DNA from: Candidatus Zixiibacteriota bacterium
GTDB taxonomy: Bacteria > Zixibacteria > MSB-5A5 > GN15 > JAAZOE01
Assembly: GCA_030588275.1 (NCBI GenBank)
Contig: JAUUYJ010000198.1
Span: 1-5,151 of the forward strand
DNA length: 5,151 nucleotides
Direction: 5' to 3'
Each line of letters begins with the position of its first letter. Positions within the stretch are counted from its first letter, which is position 1. The position numbers were made by a program, and so were the translations under genes. Of the stretch, positions 1 through 5,151 are shown piece after piece. The notes beneath the pieces were generated by a model. It was not told the DNA's origin. It worked only from the letters and a program-made list of their open reading frames with translations, and searched no databases.

Positions 1-235
1 GATTTCCCAGAACCGTTACAATCAGAATGGCGGCAAACAGGCGGAAAAATTCGGTCGATGTGAAAGTCCCCCAAACAACAGAGGAGACCCCGCTGGCCAA
101 TTCAATTGGTGAACCTGAGACAAATAGTAGATAGGTTGCGATGCCGGCAGCCAACAGGAGATAGCCGACGAAATATTTATACCTGATTCCGACAACGATG
201 GCGGCAAGGATGACTAGTAGTTTAATGACAGCCAT
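1..235 (-). CDS. Partial integral membrane protein, DUF401-like (N-terminal 78 residues)
   Basis: This frame is open from a start at 235 down to the left edge, so only the first 78 residues are present. The visible part is strongly hydrophobic, with three likely membrane segments: residues about 3-17, 22-39 and 63-77. A loop with SPIEL and a short polar turn (TSTEFFR) separates the second and third. The opening helix, the short basic turn (RYKYF) and the third helix ending in VLGN resemble the start of DUF401/TIGR00529 proteins, which are predicted inner-membrane transporters of unknown substrate; this resemblance is from memory. A GTG directly before the ATG (236-238) is an equally possible start, and an in-frame TGA lies a little further upstream. 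No strong ribosome site is visible. It is divergent from the aminotransferase gene. Codon phase and hydrophobicity support it more than any neighbour does. It could belong to another multi-pass transporter family. Confidence 0.72.
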   Translation of the reverse strand, partial: MAVIKLLVILAAIVVGIRYKYFVGYLLLAAGIATYLLFVSGSPIELASGVSSVVWGTFTSTEFFRLFAAILIVTVLGN

Positions 236-261
236 CACGGAAGGTATTGCCTGAGACCCTC

Positions 262-298
262 TATGTCAACCGACGCCGTATCGAAACGGCTTGACATA
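262..298. promoter_or_regulatory. Dyad in the divergent intergenic region, candidate operator
   Basis: The arms TATGTCAA (262-269) and TTGACATA (291-298) are perfect reverse complements. Nested inside are GCCGT (275-279) and ACGGC (286-290) around the 6-nt centre ATCGAA. Five unpaired bases (270-274) lie on the left side only. The right outer arm contains the -35 box of the rightward promoter, so a protein bound here would compete with RNA polymerase. The left arm carries a TTGACA reading left, but its best -10 (TACCTT, 241-246) lies too close to the start of the membrane-protein gene to be convincing. The repeat is seen directly; an operator role is inferred. Confidence 0.45.
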
Positions 299-319
299 TA
301 ATAATAAAGCGGCTATGCT
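291..319 (+). promoter_or_regulatory. Sigma70-type promoter of the class IV aminotransferase gene
   Basis: A perfect -35 hexamer TTGACA (291-296) is followed after exactly 17 bp by TATGCT (314-319), which matches 4 of 6 bases of the -10 consensus, including the most conserved first TA and last T. Transcription would start near 326, leaving a leader of roughly 33 nt before the ribosome site and start codon. This is the best promoter-like sequence in the window. Confidence 0.65.
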
Positions 320-348
320 TGAAATCTTGCATGATGTATGAATAATAT

Positions 349-354
349 GGAGAG
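349..354 (+). promoter_or_regulatory. Ribosome binding site that decides the aminotransferase start
   Basis: GGAGAG ends 4 nt before ATG 359 and 7 nt before ATG 362. Two earlier in-frame ATGs (338 and 347) lie upstream of it and have no purine-rich site at a suitable distance. This favours the 359/362 pair as the true start and removes seven or eight residues from the longest possible reading. Confidence 0.6.
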
Positions 355-358
355 AAAG

Positions 359-1231
359 ATGATGGCGGCCACGCTCGTTTATATTAATGACAAGAAGTAT
401 GATCCCAAAACCGCATCGGTATCCGTTTTTGATTACACCCTCCATTGTGGAATTGGTCTCTTTGAATCGATCTTGGCGGTCGATGATCGGCTGATTTTGA
501 TTGACCAACATCTTGACCGGATGGAAGCTGGTCTGACCCGCTTGGGATTGGACAATCTCCGTTATAACCGAGGCAAAATAATAAAGACTCTGACCAGGGC
601 GATCAAGGCGCATCGGTCGCCTGTGAAAAAGACCAAACTGTTTTTGACTCAGGGTCATTCCCCGATGTGGCCCGGTTCAAAACCAAAACCGAAAACGATA
701 ATAATTGTCACAGATCATAAACTAGAATTCCGCCCCCAAAAACTGTTGATCTCCCCGATCACCATCTCAACCGACAATCCTCTCCGGGGAGCCAAGACGT
801 TGAACTACTTGACCGAATGGATGAGCCAGACAAAAGCGGTTGCCGCCGGATACGATCAGGGGATCATTGTCAATCAGCGCGGGCATATCGCCGAAACCGG
901 CTCGGCCAATATCTTTATTGTGAAAAATGGTAAGCTTTATACGCCCCCTCTCGAATCGGGCGGTCTGCCCGGAATCACACGCGGCGAAATCATGCGGTTG
1001 GCTCAGGCCAACAAGATCGTCTGTCGCGAAAAGAAGCTGACCCCAACCGATTTAATTTCTGCTGATGAAGTCTTCACCTCCAGTTCTTTTAAGATCGTCT
1101 GGCCGGTAACGCAGATCAAACTGGATCGTGTTTACCGTTTCAAGCCGGGTAAAATTTCTCGCGCCCTATACAACCGCATGACGACTAATTTCCTCACCGG
1201 TCAATGCGAAGATCGCATCAGCATCGCTTAG
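359..1231 (+). CDS. PLP-dependent class IV aminotransferase / aminodeoxychorismate lyase-like enzyme
   Basis: A cytoplasmic fold-type IV PLP enzyme of 290 residues, a usual length for the family. The N-terminal domain opens with VYIN and SVSVFDYTLHCGIGLFES (about 20-37), the standard substrate-side block. The catalytic lysine that binds PLP is predicted as K146 in AKTLNYL, and the acid facing the PLP ring nitrogen as E179 in AETGSANIF. Residues 179-208 fit the PROSITE class IV signature as I recall it, including T195, G205 and R208. DEVFTSSS (236-243) is the usual late conserved block. The family includes branched-chain and D-amino-acid aminotransferases and 4-amino-4-deoxychorismate lyase (PabC). 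AETGSANIF lacks the GEN triplet usual in branched-chain enzymes and looks closer to the D-amino-acid or PabC types, but substrate is not decided and no pathway neighbour helps. The start was chosen from GGAGAG at 349-354; ATG 362 is equally possible. It has its own promoter and is monocistronic as far as visible. Confidence 0.95.
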   Translation: MMAATLVYINDKKYDPKTASVSVFDYTLHCGIGLFESILAVDDRLILIDQHLDRMEAGLTRLGLDNLRYNRGKIIKTLTRAIKAHRSPVKKTKLFLTQGHSPMWPGSKPKPKTIIIVTDHKLEFRPQKLLISPITISTDNPLRGAKTLNYLTEWMSQTKAVAAGYDQGIIVNQRGHIAETGSANIFIVKNGKLYTPPLESGGLPGITRGEIMRLAQANKIVCREKKLTPTDLISADEVFTSSSFKIVWPVTQIKLDRVYRFKPGKISRALYNRMTTNFLTGQCEDRISIA

Positions 1232-1419
1232 ACAACCGACAATGCAAAAGCCTGTCTTGTCTGGCGACTGATTATTGTGCAGGATGCGACCAGAATGAAT
1301 TGATTTTGTGCAGAGTCGCATGGCAACCGGATGGGGCTATTTTGCATCATACTGGTACCAACCAACTTGGAAAATTCGGAACAACATTTGCTTTAAAGAA
1401 AGTGTCGGCCTGTTTTTAA

Positions 1420-1449
1420 TTGATTTGCGGAGGTTGCCTCGCTTATGTT
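1420..1449 (+). promoter_or_regulatory. Weak candidate promoter of the envelope gene cluster
   Basis: TTGATT (1420-1425) is followed after 18 bp by TATGTT (1444-1449), each matching 4 of 6 consensus bases. It would give a leader of about 65-70 nt containing the stem structure at 1475-1510. This is the best pair seen in the gap, but matches this good arise by chance in AT-rich DNA. Confidence 0.22.
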
Positions 1450-1474
1450 TTAGAAAAGCCAAATATTAACCCGG

Positions 1475-1510
1475 AGCGGGCGACAGCCTAAAAGTGCCGA
1501 CGGCACCGCT
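1475..1510 (+). promoter_or_regulatory. Structured RNA leader ahead of the YjbH-like gene
   Basis: A perfect 5-bp hairpin GTGCC-GAC-GGCAC (1494-1506) is bracketed by AGCGG (1475-1479) and CCGCT (1506-1510), which can close an outer stem; base 1506 can serve only one of the two stems. The structure ends 4 nt before the strong AGGAGG ribosome site (1515-1520). It does not match a riboswitch class I recognise. It may affect initiation or mRNA stability, or be chance. Confidence 0.3.
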
Positions 1511-1524
1511 TTCCAGGAGGAACC

Positions 1525-2322
1525 GTGTCAGTAAAATCGTTAATCCAATATGTTGTCATATTACTATTGCTATTCTGTTCTTTTGCACCAGCCCAAACTC
1601 TTGAAGATAAAATGCCGGCAGTCAGAAGCTCACTTTACCAACCGACAGTTCTGGTTGACTGTCCGACCGCCGGAACACTTAAGCGAGGTAGTTTTAATGC
1701 CGTCATGAGAATCTACCCCAAGGGTGGAATCCTGACCTCGACCAACATCGGGTTGTCCAACCGGCTGATGGTTGGCATCGGATATGGTGCGGAAAATATC
1801 GTCGCCGAAGAACAGCCGAACTGGAATCCCAAAATTGAGTTCAACGTCAAATTATCATTGATTGATGAAAGACTGGTATTGCCAGCCGCATCAATCGGAT
1901 TCAGCAGTCAGGGATTTGGTTCATATATTGATGACACCGAACGGTACACATTTAAGTCAAAAGGGTTTTACTTAGTGGGGAGTAAGAACTATCCCTTTTT
2001 GAATCTCCAGGTCGGGGTGCATGGGGGGATCAATTACTCTACCGAGCAAGAGGATAAGGATGACGACATCGATTTCTTCTTAGGCTTTGACACCATGCTC
2101 AACCATGATGTTTCGCTAATTATGGAATACGATTTTGCCACCAACGATGATAAAAATGAAGTCAGCCTCGGAAAAGGCCGGGGATATTTAAACCTCTCTT
2201 TGCAATGGATCTATGCCGATAACCTGGTTATGGAGGTGTTGCTGAAAAATCTGAACAATAATCGCAAAGATGCAACCGACATCTGGCGCGGTTTACGCGT
2301 AACATATGTAGAACATTTTTAG
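1525..2322 (+). CDS. YjbH-domain-like outer-membrane beta-barrel protein
   Basis: A secreted protein of 265 residues. Residues 1-23 form a signal peptide: K4, a hydrophobic core at about 7-20, then APA before Q24, a typical signal peptidase I site. The mature part alternates polar and hydrophobic residues in short strands and ends in phenylalanine (VTYVEHF), as barrels handled by the BAM machinery often do. Blocks such as PKGGILTSTNIGLSNRLMVG (65-84), GFSSQGFGSY (125-134), KSKGFYLVGSKNY (144-156) and GVHGGINYS (164-172) recall YjbH-domain proteins, a family including E. coli YjbH of an exopolysaccharide locus; this link is from memory. No polysaccharide genes are visible here. AGGAGG at 1515-1520 with a 4-nt spacer supports the GTG start. 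A lipoprotein gene follows after 25 bp, suggesting an operon. The outer-membrane location is well supported; the function is unknown. Confidence 0.9.
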   Translation: MSVKSLIQYVVILLLLFCSFAPAQTLEDKMPAVRSSLYQPTVLVDCPTAGTLKRGSFNAVMRIYPKGGILTSTNIGLSNRLMVGIGYGAENIVAEEQPNWNPKIEFNVKLSLIDERLVLPAASIGFSSQGFGSYIDDTERYTFKSKGFYLVGSKNYPFLNLQVGVHGGINYSTEQEDKDDDIDFFLGFDTMLNHDVSLIMEYDFATNDDKNEVSLGKGRGYLNLSLQWIYADNLVMEVLLKNLNNNRKDATDIWRGLRVTYVEHF

Positions 2323-2347
2323 GCACCGATAACAAATTGGAGTATAG

Positions 2348-3034
2348 GTGAAACTGCTTGGTCGTCTCGTCATAGCAACAACGATAATATCAGCTCTGTT
2401 GATTCCGGGTTGTTATACGGTGGTCAAGCATCCAACCACCAATGGTAAATTTCTGGCCGATCAAACATCCAACTGCATCAGTTGCCATGCCGGTTATACC
2501 GAATTCCCATACGGACATTACTATTCCCCCACCCCCGATTACTGGTGGGACAATCCTCGTTATGGTGAGTATTATACTTTTCCGTGGTGGTGGTCTTACT
2601 ATGAGTATTCCTATCTTGATGGCGAATATCGCTACGACAGCTACTCCGCACCCGGTCAGACCAAATTTGAGGTGCATGAAGTAACTATTTACGCACCTCC
2701 CCCCCCGTACAGCTTTCCTTACACTAATGGGGGAGGTTACTTCATTCCCGGACCGGTCATAATTCCAAATATTGGTGGACCTTCCGGCGGGACCGGAACC
2801 GGAGCGAATTCGAGACCAAGCGGATCAACCGATGGATCACGCAGTCGTGATGGATCGACCGGATCATCCGACAGCAAAGAGACCAGACAATCGACCGGAC
2901 AAACGGCTCGCCCCACACCCAAAAGCGACAATTCATCATCCGATCAAAATAGTCAGCCAGCTCCAAAGAAAGATGATACATCCGGTAAGAAGAAGTCCCG
3001 CCGAGGTGGTGGCGGCGGGGGCGGTAGCCTGTGA
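2348..3034 (+). CDS. Lipoprotein with one CXXCH heme-type motif, Tyr/Trp-rich segment and low-complexity tail
   Basis: I do not recognise the family. Residues 1-21 are a lipoprotein signal ending in IPG-C22, an acceptable though not ideal lipobox, so the mature protein is probably anchored by C22. The only other cysteines are C43 and C46, in CISCH, a c-type heme-binding pattern with H47. The mature chain has no methionine, so a second axial ligand would have to be another residue such as H28, H57 or H110. Residues 51-100 contain 21 Tyr/Trp/Phe, including a PWWW stretch at 79-82. Residues 141-228 have no aromatic residue: a Gly/Ser/Thr/Asp/Pro tail ending in KKKSRR (214-219) and seven glycines. 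GGAG at 2339-2342 with a 5-nt spacer supports the GTG start. The stop overlaps the next start by 4 nt, so the two are probably translationally coupled. Heme attachment is a hypothesis; the motif could bind metal or be structural. Confidence 0.87.
   Translation: MKLLGRLVIATTIISALLIPGCYTVVKHPTTNGKFLADQTSNCISCHAGYTEFPYGHYYSPTPDYWWDNPRYGEYYTFPWWWSYYEYSYLDGEYRYDSYSAPGQTKFEVHEVTIYAPPPPYSFPYTNGGGYFIPGPVIIPNIGGPSGGTGTGANSRPSGSTDGSRSRDGSTGSSDSKETRQSTGQTARPTPKSDNSSSDQNSQPAPKKDDTSGKKKSRRGGGGGGGSL
2831..2856 (+). repeat. Short direct and inverted repeat inside the lipoprotein tail
   Basis: GATGGATC occurs at 2831-2838 and 2849-2856. Between and overlapping the copies is a perfect 6-bp inverted repeat, ATCACG (2836-2841) and CGTGAT (2846-2851), around CAGT. 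Further GGATC units flank it. In protein this is the Asp-Gly-Ser / Gly-Ser repeat of the flexible tail, so the repeat may reflect local duplication in a low-complexity coding stretch. Confidence 0.5.
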
Positions 3035-4347
3035 GTCGGAGTATCTGGGGCGTCAATTTAATCTTATCACTTTTATTTTTAGCCTGCATGGTTCCGCTGG
3101 CCCAATCTCAGAATCTCGGTTCGTTTGAAGAAATATCCGCAGCCAATTTTTTTGGTGTTGGGGCGCGTCAAATGGGAATGGGGGGCGTTGGAATTGCAAC
3201 CGCGTTGGATGGAGCATCACTATATCACAATCCGGCTGGATTAGCGCGCTTGTCGGCAGTCGAATTTCAATTCGGCCTGACCAATCAGAAATTTGAGAAT
3301 CGTTCATCTCAACCTCCGGGACGGTTTACCGGTTTTAGTTCGACCTTAAACCGAGCTCAGGCGGATCTTTCCAAATCCAGATTTGCTTCGGTAATAATTT
3401 CTGTCCCGTACCCCACCTATCGCGGGTCATTAGTTATTGCTGGTGGTATTACCAAGCTGATGTCGTTTGACCGAGCTTCGCTGTTGCATGTTATTGATCG
3501 AAGAAATGATGGTCTTGTCATTGATGATTACTCCAGCGAATCGGAGGAAGGGGCTATCTATTCTTACACTGTCGGGGCCGCTATTGAGCTGTCTCCACAC
3601 TTATCGGTCGGCGCATCACTGGCAGTTCTGTCCGGTGATGACCGCTTTGATTTTGAAAATTATTATAGCGATCAGACCAACGATTTTATTGAGGGTGGGG
3701 CCGGTTTTGTATCAGAAAGTTATATTGGCGTTTCTGCCAAAGCAGGTCTGTTACTGCGCCCCAACGCCCATCTCGCTTGGGGATTGACGGTCGAGTCGCC
3801 GGTGCAACTGGAGGTCCAATATGATTACGAAGAAGATTGGTATCAAACAGACATTTCTGATGGGATAGTTTACTCTTATTACAGCGACGACTATCTTGAG
3901 TATACTCTGGTACACCCGGTCAGATTCGGCACCGGCCTGTCGCTTCGTTCAGGCACTTTCATGATTGCCGCCGATATCGATTATGCCGACTGGTCGCAGA
4001 TGAAATACCAAAATAATATTGAACTTGAGATTGATAACAACTCATTGAAAGCTCTGTACCGATCGGTCCTCAATTGGCGGGCTGGAATCGAATATCAGTA
4101 CCCTAGGTTTGGTCTGGCGCTTCGGGGTGGCATCTTTTCGCAACCGCTTCCTTACGGCAAAGCAAATATTGAAAACGACCGGACCGGATACAGCCTTGGA
4201 ATCGGATGGTTGACCGGTGGGCATTTATTGGTTGAGGCGGCTTATCTAAGCGGGCAGTTTGATCGGCTATATACTGCCGCCAACAATATTCAAACTCTTG
4301 CCGAGGATGAATACAAAAGAATCTACCTAACGATCTCTTACCGGTAA
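3031..4347 (+). CDS. FadL/OMPP1 (UPF0164)-like outer-membrane beta-barrel protein
   Basis: A secreted protein of 438 residues, in the usual range for FadL-type barrels. Residues 1-26 are a signal peptide with cleavage likely after LAQS. The mature N-terminus has the hallmark run GVGARQMGMGGVGIATALDG (42-61) followed by HNPAGL (66-71), containing the NPA motif of FadL-type transporters. Later blocks HPVRFGTGLSLR (295-306), DIDYADWSQ (315-323) and PRFGLALRGGIFSQPLPYG (358-376) are also typical. E. coli FadL takes up long-chain fatty acids across the outer membrane; many FCB relatives have unknown substrates or act in secretion (PorV-like), so no substrate is assigned. It ends in TISYR rather than in an aromatic residue. 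GTG 3031 overlaps the lipoprotein stop by 4 nt (GTGA) and has no clear ribosome site of its own, which points to coupled translation. The first internal ATG would cut off most of the signal peptide, so GTG is preferred. Confidence 0.92.
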   Translation: MSRSIWGVNLILSLLFLACMVPLAQSQNLGSFEEISAANFFGVGARQMGMGGVGIATALDGASLYHNPAGLARLSAVEFQFGLTNQKFENRSSQPPGRFTGFSSTLNRAQADLSKSRFASVIISVPYPTYRGSLVIAGGITKLMSFDRASLLHVIDRRNDGLVIDDYSSESEEGAIYSYTVGAAIELSPHLSVGASLAVLSGDDRFDFENYYSDQTNDFIEGGAGFVSESYIGVSAKAGLLLRPNAHLAWGLTVESPVQLEVQYDYEEDWYQTDISDGIVYSYYSDDYLEYTLVHPVRFGTGLSLRSGTFMIAADIDYADWSQMKYQNNIELEIDNNSLKALYRSVLNWRAGIEYQYPRFGLALRGGIFSQPLPYGKANIENDRTGYSLGIGWLTGGHLLVEAAYLSGQFDRLYTAANNIQTLAEDEYKRIYLTISYR

Positions 4348-4377
4348 CAAACCAAGCATCATTAAGAGATTATTAGG
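4326..4377. terminator. Inverted repeat between convergent genes, candidate bidirectional terminator
   Basis: Bases 4326-4340 pair with 4363-4377: CCTAA with TTAGG, then one C/A mismatch and one G-T wobble, then a perfect 8-bp ATCTCTTA / TAAGAGAT, around a 22-nt loop. The stop codon of the FadL-like gene is in the loop and the creatininase-family stop is in the stem. It is AT-rich with no strict T-run after either arm, though short T-stretches follow on both sides (ATTTTCC rightward, TTCTTTTG leftward). The position at a 25-bp convergent junction argues for a shared terminator. Confidence 0.42.
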
Positions 4378-5107
4378 CGTCAATCATTTTCCATTGTTCC
4401 AAAAGTGCCAGAATATAATCCCCGACCGTTTGGCAGACCTTCGGCATATATTTGTCAGCTTGATCCCGATCAAAATTGGGGTACCCTTCCCCATCGGTAT
4501 AAAGCAGTATCGATCCGGGTGACGGGTAGATATCGGCTCCCGGTTTCATCAGAAAGGCCATCTTCGGATCGTATTCATCCTTGTCAACCAAGGCCGGATC
4601 AATCGCCTGAACCGCCGCCGTTTCGTCCAGTCCGGCGTGACCACCAGCCTGACCAAAAAACTCGCGCGTCATTTCTCCACAGAGCATCCACCAATGCACA
4701 ACGGCAATGTTGACGTTATGCTCAAAATGAACATCGTAGGCCGCTTCCTTAAGAGCACTATTGTTACCACCATGCCCGTTGAGAATAATAATATTTTTGA
4801 ATTTATCTTTGGCCAGTGAGATCAAAATATCGGAAACAAACGGTGCATAATTTTTGGGGCGCACGGTAAGTGATCCAGGATACATATAAAGCGACTTGGT
4901 GATACCATAATTCAAAGTTGGGGCAACCAGTCCGTTGATCCGCTCGGCTTGATCGATGGCGATTTTTTCAGGGATAAGATTGTCCGTTCCCAAAGCATTC
5001 GGCCCATGTGCTTCGACCGTTCCGACCGGAAAAAGGACAGTATCAATTTTATTCGGAACCAGATTTTTGACCTTGGTCCAACTCAATTTTTGAATTTCGC
5101 GTTCCAT
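4373..5107 (-). CDS. Creatininase-family metal-dependent amidohydrolase
   Basis: A cytoplasmic protein of 244 residues, complete and of normal family length, without a signal peptide. Family blocks in order: FPVGTVEAHGPNALGTDN (26-43), YGITKSLYMYPGSLTVRP (67-84), NGHGGNN (110-116) and GGHAGLDETAAVQAI (155-169). By comparison with Pseudomonas creatininase, E32, H34, D42 and H112 should be metal ligands. The glutamate two residues after that histidine in true creatininase (NGHYEN) is glycine here (G114), as in many relatives, and E162 in the later HAGLDET block is the likely remaining acid. This argues against assigning creatinine as substrate; the family also includes formamide, cyclic-amide and peptide-cleaving enzymes such as MftE. 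GAGG lies 4 nt before the ATG (5112-5115 on the plus strand). The gene converges on the FadL-like gene and has no visible functional link to it. Confidence 0.94.
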   Translation of the reverse strand: MEREIQKLSWTKVKNLVPNKIDTVLFPVGTVEAHGPNALGTDNLIPEKIAIDQAERINGLVAPTLNYGITKSLYMYPGSLTVRPKNYAPFVSDILISLAKDKFKNIIILNGHGGNNSALKEAAYDVHFEHNVNIAVVHWWMLCGEMTREFFGQAGGHAGLDETAAVQAIDPALVDKDEYDPKMAFLMKPGADIYPSPGSILLYTDGEGYPNFDRDQADKYMPKVCQTVGDYILALLEQWKMIDA

Positions 5108-5119
5108 AACACCTCACAC

Positions 5120-5136
5120 AACGGCGTTGCGCCGTT
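5120..5136 (-). promoter_or_regulatory. Perfect hairpin in the leader of the creatininase-family gene
   Basis: AACGGCG (5120-5126) and CGCCGTT (5130-5136) form a perfect 7-bp stem around a 3-nt loop. On the minus strand it lies just upstream of the GAGG ribosome site (4 nt away) and the ATG. No T-run follows on either strand (the minus strand continues GTGTGAGG), so it does not look like an intrinsic terminator. It may stabilise the 5' end, influence ribosome loading, or be part of a processed upstream transcript; the window ends 15 nt further on. Confidence 0.4.
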
Positions 5137-5151
5137 ACAAAAAGAAACCCC

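Larger units (their letters stand above)
1232..1524. other. 293-bp intergenic region without a convincing gene
   Basis: A 71-codon open frame starting at 1204 crosses this stretch, but it overlaps the aminotransferase end, lacks a ribosome site and has no recognisable composition. Visible structure: a perfect 6-bp hairpin at 1204-1218 (ATGCGA, loop AGA, TCGCAT) just inside the end of the preceding gene; a wider inverted repeat ATGCGAC (1284-1290) / GTCGCAT (1315-1321); a direct repeat TTGTGCAG at 1275-1282 and 1306-1313; and a structured leader before the next gene. None of the hairpins is followed by a T-run, so no clear intrinsic terminator is seen for the aminotransferase transcript. Confidence 0.6.

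Noticed and set aside
22..207. 61-codon minus-strand frame
   Set aside because: It is out of phase with the hydrophobic, edge-truncated membrane-protein frame that covers the same bases and is far more protein-like.
241..269. Leftward promoter TTGACA / TACCTT for the DUF401-like gene
   Set aside because: The -10 match is only 3 of 6 and lies 2 nt from the GTG start, so transcription would begin inside the coding sequence.
331..345. Four-codon upstream reading frame (ATG ATG TAT GAA stop) before the aminotransferase
   Set aside because: Too short, no ribosome site and no amino-acid bias that would suggest a leader peptide.
266..658. 130-codon minus-strand frame
   Set aside because: It lies largely opposite the well-supported aminotransferase and also covers its promoter; no recognisable domain.
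1204..1419. 71-codon plus-strand frame between the aminotransferase and the YjbH-like gene
   Set aside because: It overlaps the end of the aminotransferase, has no ribosome site, and its composition (many Cys, His, Gln) looks like translated non-coding DNA.
2831..2856. CRISPR-like or mobile-element repeat
   Set aside because: The units are only 8 bp, lie in frame within a Gly/Ser-rich tail, and there are no spacers or transposase.
2772..3128. 118-codon plus-strand frame overlapping the lipoprotein tail and the FadL-like start
   Set aside because: It is a shifted reading of the low-complexity tail; the lipoprotein and FadL-like frames each have export signals and a coherent 4-nt junction.

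Overview
The window looks like chromosomal DNA of a Gram-negative, outer-membrane-bearing bacterium. Two genes encode secreted beta-barrel-type proteins and one encodes a lipoprotein. The mix of a YjbH-like barrel, a FadL/UPF0164-like barrel and a low-complexity lipoprotein, with several GTG starts and a moderate GC content, fits an uncultured FCB-group lineage (Zixibacteria or a relative). That placement is inference from family combination only; there is no rRNA or marker gene here.

Layout from left to right. (1) A gene cut by the left edge, on the minus strand: the N-terminus of an integral membrane protein resembling the DUF401 family. (2) A divergent intergenic region (about 236-358) with a consensus-like sigma70 promoter facing right; its -35 box sits in the right arm of a long dyad. 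(3) A PLP-dependent class IV aminotransferase/lyase on the plus strand. (4) A 293-bp gap with no convincing gene but some inverted repeats and a structured leader. (5) A compact three-gene plus-strand cluster, every gene starting with GTG: YjbH-like outer-membrane barrel, lipoprotein with one CXXCH motif and a very Tyr/Trp-rich segment, and FadL-like outer-membrane barrel overlapping the lipoprotein by 4 nt. (6) A 25-bp convergent junction covered by a 15-position imperfect inverted repeat, probably a two-way terminator. (7) A creatininase-family metallohydrolase on the minus strand, with a perfect 7-bp hairpin in its leader.

The part that best qualifies as an undescribed system is the three-gene envelope cluster. 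It encodes two predicted outer-membrane barrels and, between them, a lipoprotein with a possible covalent heme site and an aromatic-rich segment, all apparently produced together. Its function cannot be read from sequence alone. The aminotransferase and the creatininase homologue look like ordinary cytoplasmic metabolic genes with no evident link to it.
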